In this document: in pieces, positions 7,888 through 16,240 of the stretch | Numbering within the stretch: position 1 is the stretch's first letter | How the letters are laid out: every line of letters starts with the position of its first letter | NCBI RefSeq assembly: GCF_002213425.1 | Contig: NZ_NJGV01000013.1 | Coordinates: 62,001 to 126,000, forward strand | Direction: 5' to 3' | DNA length: 64,000 nt | Source: Herbaspirillum aquaticum | Lineage (GTDB): Bacteria > Pseudomonadota > Gammaproteobacteria > Burkholderiales > Burkholderiaceae_D | The notes under the pieces: generated by a model | What the model was told of the DNA's origin: nothing | What the model saw: the letters and a program-made list of their open reading frames with translations, nothing else | Databases searched by the model: none | Program-made: the position numbers and the translations under genes

Positions 7888-9864
7888 TTATCCTTGCGTA
7901 CGCGGTCGATAGATCGCCACGCCCTGCGGTTCCAGCGCCGCCTGTCCGACCAGGAACTGCGCGCCGTCGGCATGCGGCAGCGCGATCGGTGCGTCGCTAT
8001 AGTTGAAGGCGAACTGAAGGCCGCCGCGCTGCTGCAGGCGCAGCCCTTCCGGCAGGCGTTGCGGGGCCAGTCCGGCGGCGCGCGCCACTTGCTCGAAGTA
8101 GCGCGTGGTCAGCTCGGCATCGAAGATACCGGCCAGGTAATGGGCACGCTCCTTCTGCACGATGGCCGGATGGCCATCACCGAAGGTGGCGATAGTCTGC
8201 AGGCCGTCGCCATCGGCTTCGATGAGGTCGCGCCAGTAGCGGGCCTGGCCTTCTTCCGTACCGAACCGTACTGTTTCGCTGACGTTGGGGCGCATCGATT
8301 CCACGCGCCATACGCGCATGGGCAGCAACTGCTGCAGCGGGCCGGGGGGCAGGGTCGAGGGAATCTGCAGCGACTTGGTCTTGGACCCGCTGCGCGGGCC
8401 GAACACCACCTGCGCGCCACTGTCTGCGATGCGGCCCGGCAGGTCGTCCGGCACGATGGGCAGCGGCGGCACCACGATCATGGCGTAGCCTTGCAGGTCG
8501 GCGTTGAGGGGGACGATGTCCACATCGAGGCCCAGCGAACGCAGGGTCGAGTAATAGTCGAAGGCGAAATGCGCGTACTCGAAATCGATACCTTGGAAGT
8601 GGATCTCGAAGAGCCACTTGGCATCGTAGTCGAACAGCAGCGCCACCTTGCCGCGCGGCTGGGCCAGCACGCCGTTGGCCTTTTCCACCGCGATGATTTC
8701 CTGGGCCACGCGCTCGGCTTCGGTACCGCCCACGTCGAGGCGATTATCGGGGCGGTTCAGGCCCGCGTGCAGCTGTTCTTGCGCGAACGGGCATTGGCGC
8801 CAGCGGAAGTAGGAGACGCAACCGGCACCGTGCGAGAAGGCTTCCCAGCTCCACAGGCGCACCATGCCGGGCAGCGGGGCCGGATTCCAGTGGGCCCAGT
8901 TCACCGGGCCGGGCTGCTGCTCCATCACCCAGAAGGGTTGGGCCGACATGCCGCGATAGAGGTCGTGGTTGAAGCTGGCGAAATCCGGATGGCCGGTGCG
9001 CAGCCAGCGAGCCTTCGTTTCGGCGTCGTACCACATCACTTCCAGCGCACCCAGCGGGTAGCTGTCCCAGGTGGCGACATCGAGGTCGGCGGCCACCGGA
9101 TAGTGATCGAACTCCAGGAACATCTGCATGAAGTTGTGCACCATCAGCCGGCCCGGCGAGAGCGGGCGCAGGATCTCGACTTGCATGCGGTTGTAGCGCA
9201 CCACTTCGTCCGAGGCAAAGCGGCGATAGTCCAGGCGATGCGAGGGATGGGCCTCGGTGACGGTGCCGACCGGCGCGTCGATCTCGTCGAAGCTGCGGTA
9301 TTCCATGCTCCAGAACACCGTGCCCCAGGCGGTATTGAGCGCGTCGATGCTGCCATAGCGCTGGCGCAGCCACTGGCGGAAGCGGCGCTGGGCCGAGGGC
9401 GAATAGCTGGCCACGGTCTGGTGGCAGCCGTACTCATTGTCCAGCTGCCAGGCGGTCACCGCCGGATGCTGGCCGTAGCGCTCGCCCAGCAGGCGCACGA
9501 TGCGCTGCGACTCCTCGTAGTAGGAGTCCGAGGAAAAATCATAATGGCGGCGCGAACCGAAAGCGCGTTCGCGGCCGTTGGCGTCCACTGCCAGCACGTC
9601 GTCGTGACGATCGATGAGCCACTTGGGGGGCGTTGCGGTTGGGGTGCACATCACCACTTCCAGACCGTGCTTGGCCAGCACTTCGATGGCGCGGTCCAGC
9701 CAATCCCAGCGCAAGTCGCCGGGCGAGGGTTCGATGCGGCTCCAGGCGAATTCGCCGATGCGCACCTGCTTGATGCCCAGCGCCTGCATGCGCTGGGCAT
9801 CGCTTTCCCACATGGCCTCGGGCCAATGTTCGGGGTAGTAACAGACTCCCAGTCGTAACGACAT
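7888..9864 (-). CDS. Beta-galactosidase, glycoside hydrolase family 42
   Basis: Retaining beta-galactosidase of GH42, 658 residues, cleaving terminal beta-linked galactose from short oligosaccharides. The TIM-barrel start LGVCYYPEHWPE is diagnostic. The acid/base glutamate is E144 in WQLDNEYG and the nucleophile is E315 in FWVMEQQPG. A trimerisation (glutamine-amidotransferase-like) domain occupies roughly residues 390-600 and a small beta domain ends the protein. There is no signal peptide, so it acts in the cytoplasm on imported sugar. AAGGA precedes the ATG. It is the second gene of the leftward operon, 61 bases after the ATPase gene. Plant-derived galactosides would be a plausible substrate; that is inference. 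Confidence 0.95.
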   Translation of the reverse strand: MSLRLGVCYYPEHWPEAMWESDAQRMQALGIKQVRIGEFAWSRIEPSPGDLRWDWLDRAIEVLAKHGLEVVMCTPTATPPKWLIDRHDDVLAVDANGRERAFGSRRHYDFSSDSYYEESQRIVRLLGERYGQHPAVTAWQLDNEYGCHQTVASYSPSAQRRFRQWLRQRYGSIDALNTAWGTVFWSMEYRSFDEIDAPVGTVTEAHPSHRLDYRRFASDEVVRYNRMQVEILRPLSPGRLMVHNFMQMFLEFDHYPVAADLDVATWDSYPLGALEVMWYDAETKARWLRTGHPDFASFNHDLYRGMSAQPFWVMEQQPGPVNWAHWNPAPLPGMVRLWSWEAFSHGAGCVSYFRWRQCPFAQEQLHAGLNRPDNRLDVGGTEAERVAQEIIAVEKANGVLAQPRGKVALLFDYDAKWLFEIHFQGIDFEYAHFAFDYYSTLRSLGLDVDIVPLNADLQGYAMIVVPPLPIVPDDLPGRIADSGAQVVFGPRSGSKTKSLQIPSTLPPGPLQQLLPMRVWRVESMRPNVSETVRFGTEEGQARYWRDLIEADGDGLQTIATFGDGHPAIVQKERAHYLAGIFDAELTTRYFEQVARAAGLAPQRLPEGLRLQQRGGLQFAFNYSDAPIALPHADGAQFLVGQAALEPQGVAIYRPRTQG

Positions 9865-9925
9865 GATCGTGGTTCCTTAGCGGTAGTGAAGCGTCAAGAG
9901 AAGAGGGCGCGTGCGCAGAGCCTGT

Positions 9926-11074
9926 TCAGGCTGCGGCAGCCAGGCCCGGATGAACTTGTGTGCGTGCCAGTGCGACGCCGTCCTGATCGAACAGGTAGGC
10001 GCAGTTCGGCGCGACTGACACGCGCAGGCGTTCGCCGCGCGCGATGTGGGCGTCGCCCGGTGCCTTGGCCACCAGCGGCTGGCCGGCCGGTTCGTCCAGG
10101 TGCACATAGGTCTGCTCGCCCAGGCGTTCCACCAGCATCACTTCGCGGGTAATGCCGTACTGGCCCTGGCTGCCGATTTCCATGTGTTCGGGGCGTACGC
10201 CCAGGGTGACCTGCTGGCCTGGCTGCACCGCACCCTTGGCCGCCACCAGCAGGGTTTCCTCGCTGTGCTGCAGGCGGATGAGGATGCCGTTCTCCTGCGC
10301 ATTCACCACCTGTGCGGGCAGGAAGTTCATGCGCGGCGAACCGATGAAGCCGGCCACGAAGCGGTTGCGCGGATGGTGGTACAGCTCCATGGGGGCGCCG
10401 ACCTGGGCGATGCTGCCGAAGCGCTGGGTGTCGGCACCGGCATGCAGCAGCACGATGCGGTCGGCCAGGGTCATGGCTTCGACCTGGTCGTGCGTGACGT
10501 AGACCACGCTGGCCTGTTCGAACTGGCGATGCAGGCGGGCGATCTCGATGCGGGTCTGGCTGCGCAGGGTGGCGTCGAGGTTGGAGAGCGGTTCGTCGAA
10601 CAGGAACACGCCCGGACGGCGGACGATGGCGCGGCCGATGGCTACGCGCTGGCGCTGGCCGCCGGAGAGTTCCTTGGGCTTGCGCTGCAGCAGTTCTTCC
10701 AGCTGCAGGATGCGTGCCGCTTCGCGCACCTTCTGTTCGATCTCGGCTTTGGGCAGCTTGGCCAGGGTCAGGCCGAAGCTCATGTTTTCATACACCGTCA
10801 TGTGCGGGAACAGCGCATAGCTCTGGAACACCATCGCTACTGAACGCTGCGCCGAGGGCACATCATTGACGCGCTTGCCGCCGATGAAAAGGTCGCCGCT
10901 GGTCAAATCTTCCAGCCCCGCGATGCTGCGCAGGAGCGTGGATTTGCCGCAGCCGGACGGGCCCAGGAAGACACAGAATTCATGTTCGCCAATGTCGAGG
11001 TCGACATTGCGGATTACCGGCGGTGCGTCGCCGTAGGCTTTTTGTGCTGCACGCAAACTGATGCTGGCCATCAC
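9926..11074 (-). CDS. Sugar ABC transporter ATP-binding protein, MalK/UgpC type
   Basis: ATPase that powers the sugar importer, 382 residues. Walker A is GPSGCGKST (38-46), the Q-loop is near MVFQSYALFP, the signature is LSGGQ (136-140) and Walker B is FLFDE (157-161), followed by the switch histidine in VTHDQ. The C-terminal third is an OB-fold/TOBE regulatory region as in MalK. The gene is first in the leftward operon; a 12-bp LacI-type palindrome sits 60 bases upstream of the start. Two adjacent ATG codons are possible starts. Confidence 0.94.
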   Translation of the reverse strand: MMASISLRAAQKAYGDAPPVIRNVDLDIGEHEFCVFLGPSGCGKSTLLRSIAGLEDLTSGDLFIGGKRVNDVPSAQRSVAMVFQSYALFPHMTVYENMSFGLTLAKLPKAEIEQKVREAARILQLEELLQRKPKELSGGQRQRVAIGRAIVRRPGVFLFDEPLSNLDATLRSQTRIEIARLHRQFEQASVVYVTHDQVEAMTLADRIVLLHAGADTQRFGSIAQVGAPMELYHHPRNRFVAGFIGSPRMNFLPAQVVNAQENGILIRLQHSEETLLVAAKGAVQPGQQVTLGVRPEHMEIGSQGQYGITREVMLVERLGEQTYVHLDEPAGQPLVAKAPGDAHIARGERLRVSVAPNCAYLFDQDGVALARTQVHPGLAAAA

Positions 11075-11133
11075 GATTTCCTAACAGAAATGGATTGCAG
11101 GGCAGGCCGCCACGAGGCAGGCGGGGCGTCAGG

Positions 11134-11145
11134 TTAAGCGCTTAA
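11134..11145. promoter_or_regulatory. LacI-family operator palindrome
   Basis: TTAAGCGCTTAA is a perfect 12-bp palindrome with the central CG typical of LacI/GalR-family sites. It lies upstream of the sugar operon and 330 bases from the divergent LacI-family gene start, which is the obvious candidate binder. Confidence 0.7.
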
Positions 11146-11420
11146 TCAAGTGACCCAAAAAAAAGATCGCCTGAGTTTCCTGTGTGCAATCGGGGGTTGT
11201 CTCCACGTCGTTGTTCTGAGCGTGTTGCCGTCTTGGGTTGGCAAATATTTTGGTCGATCATACCCATCTTGCATGGCCTCTGCAACAACAATCCTGTAAC
11301 GGGAAACTGCCAGCGTTTTGTCAGCTAGCGCGCCCCTGCCTGCCCGGGCAAGGCGTAAATCATTTCCGGATTTCCTTGCGTATCGCACCCATGGCGGCCG
11401 ATGCCAACGGCCCGTGCGCG

Positions 11421-11449
11421 TTGACAAGCCTGGCATAAGCGGTTTGAAT
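11421..11449 (+). promoter_or_regulatory. Candidate sigma-70 promoter of the LacI-family gene
   Basis: TTGACA (11421-11426) and TTGAAT (11444-11449) are 17 bases apart, with the ATG of the regulator at 11476. The -35 matches consensus, the -10 only partly. The rest of the 401-base intergenic stretch (11075-11475) holds the operator and no further gene that I can support. Confidence 0.5.
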
Positions 11450-11475
11450 GCGAGGGCTTCCAACTCCATGCACCC

Positions 11476-12498
11476 ATGACCACCTTATCCGAAGTCGCCC
11501 GTCTGGCCGGTGTCACCTCGGCCACTGTGTCCAACGTCTTGCGCCAGCGCGGCAAGGTCGGCGAGCAGACGCGCCAGCGCGTGCTGGAGGCGGTGGCCCA
11601 GCTCGGCTATCGTCCCCACCTGACCGCGCGTGCGCTGGCCGAAGGGCGTGCGCCGACGCTGGCGCTGGTGGTCTCCAGCATCGCCAACCCGTTCTATCCG
11701 GAGTTCGCCCTGGCGGCCGAGCGTGCGGCGCGCGAGCGGGGCCGCTTCCTGATCGTCTGCAACACCAATGACGATCCGGATACCGGCCGCGCCTATCTCG
11801 ACCAGATAGCCGGAACGCTCTCCGACGGCGTGCTCATCATGAACGCCAACCTGCCCATGGATGAGTTGAAGAAGACCGAGCAGCGCGGCGCCCCGGTGGT
11901 GCTGTGCATGTGGGAGAAACCGGACGCCCCGCCCGAGCTGCCCTGCATCGCGGTGGATTTCTATGCAGCCGGGGCGACCGCTGCGCAGCACCTGCTGGGA
12001 CTCGGCCATCGCCACATCGGTGCGCTGGTGGGCAGCAAGAAGAGCGGCATCCATGCCGAACGCTATCGCGGCTTCGTCGAGGCTTGTGCCGCCGCTGGCA
12101 TCAAGCACAGCTTGCAGAGTGCGCGCTACATCGGTGATACGGTTGAAGCGGGCTACCAGGCGACCATGACGCTGCTGCGCGAAGAACCGACACTGACGGC
12201 CATCTTCGCCAGCAATGACCTGCCCGCATTGGGCGCGATGAATGCCATTGCCGATCTCGGGATGAACGTGCCGCGCGACATCTCGGTGATCGGCATCACC
12301 GACATCCAGTGGGCACGTGTCTCGCGACCGGCACTGACCACCGTGGCCGTGCCCACGGAAGAGGCGGCGCGCATGTCCATCGACCTGTTGCTGGCCTTGA
12401 TCGAGGGCCGCAGTCCCTCACCGGTGATGCGGGTCACCGCCACACCGCAACTGGTCCAGCGCGCCTCCACGGCGGCGCCGCGCAAGCGCAAGGGATGA
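11476..12498 (+). CDS. LacI/GalR-family transcriptional regulator
   Basis: Sugar-responsive repressor, 340 residues. The N-terminal helix-turn-helix and hinge read TTLSEVARLAGVTSATVSNV and then RPHLTARALAEGR, followed by a type 1 periplasmic-binding-like effector domain (about residues 60-330). It is divergent from the GH42/ABC operon, whose upstream region carries a LacI-type palindrome. It likely represses that operon until a galactoside or galactose is bound. It ends 7 bases from the convergent TetR gene. Confidence 0.92.
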   Translation: MTTLSEVARLAGVTSATVSNVLRQRGKVGEQTRQRVLEAVAQLGYRPHLTARALAEGRAPTLALVVSSIANPFYPEFALAAERAARERGRFLIVCNTNDDPDTGRAYLDQIAGTLSDGVLIMNANLPMDELKKTEQRGAPVVLCMWEKPDAPPELPCIAVDFYAAGATAAQHLLGLGHRHIGALVGSKKSGIHAERYRGFVEACAAAGIKHSLQSARYIGDTVEAGYQATMTLLREEPTLTAIFASNDLPALGAMNAIADLGMNVPRDISVIGITDIQWARVSRPALTTVAVPTEEAARMSIDLLLALIEGRSPSPVMRVTATPQLVQRASTAAPRKRKG

Positions 12499-12505
12499 GC
12501 GCAAT

Positions 12506-13135
12506 TCAGCGCTGCAGGCTCTCCAGATAGGCACAGAACATGTCGGCCATGGCTTCGCCGTAGGCGCGGATTTCCTTGGCCGCTGGCGTATCGCGCGAGA
12601 GATGTTCGCCGGCTGTGGTGAGGGTGGTCATCATCAATTCCCCCGCGCGCTTGCGCCGTGGCGCAGACACCCCCGGCAAGGCTTCGCGCATGAACTGCGC
12701 GATGATGCCGTCCCAATCATGGCGCATCTCCTGGGCCTCGCGCGCGTCGCGGTAGAGCGGCGCGGCATCGGCCAAGGCCATGCGCACCTGGGCTTCGGCG
12801 AATTCGCTGCGCAGGAAGGCATGCACCAGTTCGCGCAGGCGCCGCGCCGGCGCCTTGCGCTGGTCCTGCAACAGCGCGCGCACCATGGCGGTGGTCTGCT
12901 GCCATTCGTCGGCCTGCAGGCGGAACAGGATGGCCGCCTTGTTGGGGAAATACTGGTACACCGATCCCACGCTCACGCCCGCCCGCTCTGCCACGCGTGC
13001 GGTGGTAAAACGCGTCGCCCCTTCGCGCAGCAAAACCTGAACAGCGGCTTGCAGGATGGCCGCGACCAGTTCGGTGGAGCGGGCTTGCTGTGGTGACTTG
13101 CGCAGGGAGATTTCGGGGCGGCGCGGCTTGTTCAT
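12506..13135 (-). CDS. TetR-family transcriptional regulator
   Basis: One-component repressor of 209 residues. The N-terminal DNA-binding domain contains a clear TetR helix-turn-helix (FTTARVAERAGVSVGSVYQYF, residues about 40-60), and the C-terminal helical half would bind an unknown ligand. Upstream, two near-identical 17-bp operator-like sequences lie 53 to 104 bases before the start, implying autoregulation. No likely target gene lies divergently; the next rightward genes are a short unknown ORF and a PAAR protein, so the regulated gene may have been lost or lies elsewhere. Confidence 0.9.
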   Translation of the reverse strand: MNKPRRPEISLRKSPQQARSTELVAAILQAAVQVLLREGATRFTTARVAERAGVSVGSVYQYFPNKAAILFRLQADEWQQTTAMVRALLQDQRKAPARRLRELVHAFLRSEFAEAQVRMALADAAPLYRDAREAQEMRHDWDGIIAQFMREALPGVSAPRRKRAGELMMTTLTTAGEHLSRDTPAAKEIRAYGEAMADMFCAYLESLQR

Positions 13136-13187
13136 GGGAAGGACAGGGAAGATAAAAAAGATGTAAACGGAATGCGACTAGGAAACC

Positions 13188-13239
13188 TGACGAATCCGTC
13201 GCATACTGCATCGCATCGAATATGACGGATCCGTCGCAT
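13188..13239. promoter_or_regulatory. Two TetR-type operator copies
   Basis: TGACG(A/G)ATCCGTCGCAT occurs at 13188-13204 and at 13223-13239, 35 bp apart. The second contains the perfect 12-bp palindrome GACGGATCCGTC (13224-13235); the first differs by one base. A further half-site AATGCGAC lies at 13171-13178. Position just upstream of the TetR gene supports autoregulation. Confidence 0.75.
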
Positions 13240-13366
13240 TCTACTGCGCACCATCCTGCCCATCAATGGGGCCAATGCGCAGCACTCCTGCAAGCAACCA
13301 TCAACACTATTATCGAGGGTCATCCATGAATGGAAAACAGGCTGGCAAGCCTCATTCCAGCACGCC

Positions 13367-13627
13367 ATGCGTGCGGGCACAGCCATCACCAACGTAGCAC
13401 TGGCCATCGCTTGGGCCCATCACAAAGGCAGGCCGGTGATGGTGGCTGGCACGACCGAGCCTGACAAGGCCACGGCAGTGATGGTGACGCCACCTGATCG
13501 TGCCCGCGTCTTCGACCCCGAGAAGAACTGGTTCCGCGCCCGAGGAGAGGGCTACGCTTACTTGCCTTGGTGGGGGCTGAGGAAGGACCTCGACTGGTCG
13601 ACCTATATGCAGGGCTACTCGGACTGA
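13367..13627 (+). CDS. Small protein of unknown function upstream of PAAR gene
   Basis: An 86-residue frame with an alanine-rich hydrophobic start (about residues 2-18, perhaps a membrane segment or weak signal) and a basic, aromatic-rich C-terminal half ending in YLPWWGL and DWSTYMQGYSD. I do not recognise the family. The frame stays open back to 13226 with no ATG, and no good ribosome site precedes the 13367 ATG, so it may be the 3' remnant of a longer gene. It ends 33 bases before the PAAR gene on the same strand, which suggests a shared transcript and perhaps a link to type VI secretion. Confidence 0.5.
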   Translation: MRAGTAITNVALAIAWAHHKGRPVMVAGTTEPDKATAVMVTPPDRARVFDPEKNWFRARGEGYAYLPWWGLRKDLDWSTYMQGYSD

Positions 13628-13660
13628 CCTGCAGGTCATCCATGTCAAAAGGAGAACAAG

Positions 13661-13924
13661 ATGAAAGGCGTCATCCGTCTCGGCGATCCGACCACGCACG
13701 GCGGCAAAGTCGTCAGTGCCGGGGCGCGTGTAGCGGCAAGGGGAAAAGCCGTTGCCCGCGTCGGTGATTCTTGCACCTGCCCGATCAAGGGGCATGAGGA
13801 TTGCGTCATCATCGAGGGCCATCCCACGATCCAGGTCGATGGTGTTGCAGTGGCTTTCGAAGGCCATCGCACCAGCTGTGGTGCGGCGCTGATTTCGACG
13901 GTGGCAGACAGCGGAGCCGGGTGA
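13661..13924 (+). CDS. PAAR-domain protein, type VI secretion spike tip
   Basis: An 87-residue protein consisting of a PAAR domain only. Proteins of this kind form a sharp, metal-bound cone on the VgrG trimer and can carry effectors. The start MKGVIRLGDPTTHGG, the middle ARVGDSCTCPIKGHEDC and the His in EGHRTSCGAAL give the His/Cys residues expected for the metal site. AAGGAG lies 9 bases before the ATG. No vgrG, effector domain or other type VI gene is in the window, so it is an orphan PAAR. Confidence 0.9.
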   Translation: MKGVIRLGDPTTHGGKVVSAGARVAARGKAVARVGDSCTCPIKGHEDCVIIEGHPTIQVDGVAVAFEGHRTSCGAALISTVADSGAG

Positions 13925-13937
13925 GCATCTTCAAATG

Positions 13938-13969
13938 ACAGACGCCGCTGTGAGCACAGCGGCGTCTGT
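13938..13969 (+). terminator. Strong hairpin after the PAAR gene
   Basis: ACAGACGCCGCTGTG and its exact complement CACAGCGGCGTCTGT are separated by two bases, forming a long GC-rich stem 13 bases after the PAAR stop. Only TTG follows, so termination may be incomplete. Confidence 0.65.
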
Positions 13970-14037
13970 TGAATGCAAGTAAGGCTGGGAGCCGATATCC
14001 GTAGCGCATTCCCTCATACGCTCATGCATTTCATCGT

Positions 14038-15141
14038 TCAAGCATTACGCGGATTACGCCCATGCTTGCGCTGGTACATGGCCTGGTCAGCCGCATGCAG
14101 CAAGGCGCTGAAGTCGCACATTTCCGACGGCGTCACGGTCGCCGCGCCCAGGCTGATCTCGATGTCGGTGTGCGGCCACTTCACGCGGGCCACCGCCTTC
14201 TTGATGCGGTCGGAGACCTGCATCGCGCCAGTCTCATCGGTATCCGGCAGGATCAGCGAAAATTCGTCACCACCATAGCGCGCCAGGAAGTCGCTGGCCC
14301 GCAGCGGCGAGCGCAGTACGCGTGCCAATTGCACCAGCAGCGCATCACCGGCCGGGTGGCCATAGGTATCGTTGTATTGCTTGAAGTAATCCACATCCAC
14401 CATCAGCATGGTCAGCGGACGGGCGTTACGCAGGTGGCGCGTCCACTCTTCACGCAGGCGCGAATCGAAGCTGCGGCGGTTGCCGATGCCGGTCAGCGCA
14501 TCAGTCATGGTCTGCTGCTCCAGCTTCTGCATGGCGCGATGGCTGTCAATCTGCGCCTCCAGCTGGCGCGCCAGTTTCTGGAACGCGTCGCGTTGTGCCG
14601 GGGTGAGCGTGCGCGGTTCGCGGTCCATCACGCACAGCGTGCCCAGGGTGTCGCCATTGCCCGACACGAGCGGTACACCCGCATAAAAGCGCACCGCCGG
14701 ATTGCCACGTGCCAGCGCGCTGGTGGCAAAGCGCAGGTCGCTGCTGAGGTCATTGACTTCGGTGATCTGGCCGGGCGTGCAGGCGGCCATTTCACACAAG
14801 GAGAAGTCCACCGCGTTGCGCAGTACGCCGGTCTGGCCAGGGAAGCGCCACCATTGGTTGCGCGCGTCGCCGCGACCGTTGTTGACGGAGAGGTAAGGAT
14901 GCTGCAGCCCGATGTCGGCATGCAGCTGGCTGAACATGCCCATGGGCGTACCGCAGACGCTGGACGCCAGCGAAATGAAATCGGACAGCGCCGGCTCCAG
15001 CCAGGCATCGGCATCGCTGTCGGTGTGCGCGAGTTCGATGCGGTCGGCGGTGCCTTCGCTCAAGGCACGATGCGCTGAGGTGGACCGCTTGAAAATGGAG
15101 CGTTCGGGAGTGTACTGAGCGTGCAGGTCTCGAATGTTCAT
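14038..15141 (-). CDS. GAF-GGDEF diguanylate cyclase
   Basis: Makes the second messenger c-di-GMP from two GTP. The 367 residues hold an N-terminal GAF sensor (about 45-195) and a C-terminal GGDEF domain (about 205-362). The active-site motif GGDEF is intact at 290-294, and the inhibitory I-site RASD (281-284) is placed five residues before it, so the enzyme should be active and feedback-inhibited. No membrane segment or signal peptide is seen, so it is predicted cytoplasmic. It is transcribed alone. Confidence 0.93.
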   Translation of the reverse strand: MNIRDLHAQYTPERSIFKRSTSAHRALSEGTADRIELAHTDSDADAWLEPALSDFISLASSVCGTPMGMFSQLHADIGLQHPYLSVNNGRGDARNQWWRFPGQTGVLRNAVDFSLCEMAACTPGQITEVNDLSSDLRFATSALARGNPAVRFYAGVPLVSGNGDTLGTLCVMDREPRTLTPAQRDAFQKLARQLEAQIDSHRAMQKLEQQTMTDALTGIGNRRSFDSRLREEWTRHLRNARPLTMLMVDVDYFKQYNDTYGHPAGDALLVQLARVLRSPLRASDFLARYGGDEFSLILPDTDETGAMQVSDRIKKAVARVKWPHTDIEISLGAATVTPSEMCDFSALLHAADQAMYQRKHGRNPRNA

Positions 15142-15679
15142 GGCGCGTTACTCGTGAGGGTTATATGGCGTTGTCGTTGGTCGCCGTCAGTGCATCGTGG
15201 AATGCAGTGGGGAGGACGGCGTGGCATCTCGGTGCGCAAGTGGAAATATTTTTCTTTTTCTTCACTGCACATCATGTTGCCCTGCGACATCAAGGTAGCA
15301 GATCAAGTTCGGAAGTAAACCGTTTTGGAACATCCTCTTACAATTTATACGCGTTCGAAGCTGAAACGATGCTATTCCGATCACATACAAACAGCTTGGC
15401 TGATCATGCTGACAATTGACGTTTTGCTAGTCTCTTCTCGGCGATGGATAACCTTAGTTTCAACGCGCTGAAATGAACATCGGACAGCACCACTTTCGCT
15501 TGTCAGCGGATTCTTATATTGCTCTGCAATATTTCATGCAAAGGGCGACAGAAAGGCGTCGCCTGACGGCGACACAACAGCGTCGCCACAGGCAGACGAT
15601 TAGTGCTTGCCAAGTGCCAAGGTCGTAAATAAACTCTGCCGTTCCTTGTTTGATCCGATCAACGTTTTTGAAAGCAGAG
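15142..15679. other. 538-base intergenic region, AT-richer than its surroundings
   Basis: No gene is supported here. The stretch 15240-15560 is visibly richer in A and T than flanking DNA and includes T-rich tracts. It must carry the promoter of the leftward diguanylate cyclase and of the rightward VOC gene, but I see no clear consensus promoter. Near its right end are four alternating GGCGAC/GTCGCC arms. Confidence 0.5.
15544..15587. repeat. Four alternating inverted 6-bp arms
   Basis: GGCGAC (15544-15549), GTCGCC (15558-15563), GGCGAC (15568-15573) and GTCGCC (15582-15587) alternate. Neighbouring arms can pair 1-2, 2-3 or 3-4, so mutually exclusive hairpins are possible about 90 bases before the VOC gene. 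Confidence 0.55.
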
Positions 15680-16090
15680 ATGTCGACCCAGCCCAAAGCA
15701 GGCGCAGTCCTGTTCGCCAAAGATGTAGCCCGCCTCGCCGCGTTTTATGCGCAGGTGTTGGCGGTGGTTCCCAAGCAGGCCCAGGCCGAGAAGGTAGTGA
15801 TCGAGGCCGAGGATTTCCTGCTGGTGATTCATGCGATTCCACAAGCCACGGCAGCCAAGGTGGAGATTTGTTCACCACCGGTGCTGCGCGAGAACGTGCC
15901 GGTGAAGCTCTTCCTCCCCGTGCGTTCACTTGCCCACACACGCCTGTCTTCCGAGCAGCTCGGCGGTGGCATGAAGCCCGCTGCGGCCGAATGGAACGGA
16001 CCGGATTTCCGGGCCTGCGATGGCTTCGATCCGGAAGGCAACGTAGTGCAGTTCCGCGAGTTCCTGCGTGAAACGGCACTGGCGTCCTGA
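15680..16090 (+). CDS. VOC (glyoxalase/bleomycin-resistance fold) family protein
   Basis: A 136-residue single-module protein of the vicinal-oxygen-chelate superfamily. The start GAVLFAKDVARLAAFYAQVL matches the first beta-alpha element, and the end FDPEGNVVQFREF matches the final metal-ligand strand with a Glu/Asn pair. Members act as lyases, dioxygenases or antibiotic-binding proteins; no specific role can be read here. The ATG at 15680 is preferred over an upstream in-frame ATG because homologous folds begin at this point. A strong terminator follows. Confidence 0.85.
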   Translation: MSTQPKAGAVLFAKDVARLAAFYAQVLAVVPKQAQAEKVVIEAEDFLLVIHAIPQATAAKVEICSPPVLRENVPVKLFLPVRSLAHTRLSSEQLGGGMKPAAAEWNGPDFRACDGFDPEGNVVQFREFLRETALAS

Positions 16091-16160
16091 ACGCCTGATG
16101 CATCGGGGAGAAGGCAGCGCGGCATCACAAGAACAGCATCGCGCTGTGCTCTTCACCCGA

Positions 16161-16196
16161 AAAAAAGCCGCCCGGTTTGCACCGCGCGGCTTTTTG
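16161..16196. terminator. Bidirectional rho-independent terminator
   Basis: An A run, then GCCGC-CCGGT, a short loop, ACCG-C-GCGGC and a T run form a classical stem flanked by A and T tracts between the convergent VOC and CHMI genes. It should work in both directions. Confidence 0.9.
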
Positions 16197-16240
16197 TTTT
16201 GGGGTGTCCGCTGCCAGGGCAGCAGGGTCACGCCATCGGC

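Noticed and set aside
6289-9858. A long open frame of almost 1190 codons on the + strand, opposite the GH42 and binding-protein genes
   Set aside because: It is antisense to two genes with clear family motifs, has a His/Gly/Ala-rich low-complexity translation and no ribosome site. Long antisense frames are common in GC-rich DNA.
15121-15419. Short open frames in the AT-rich gap after the diguanylate cyclase
   Set aside because: Overlapping in two frames, with a poly-Phe translation from a T-rich tract and no ribosome site.
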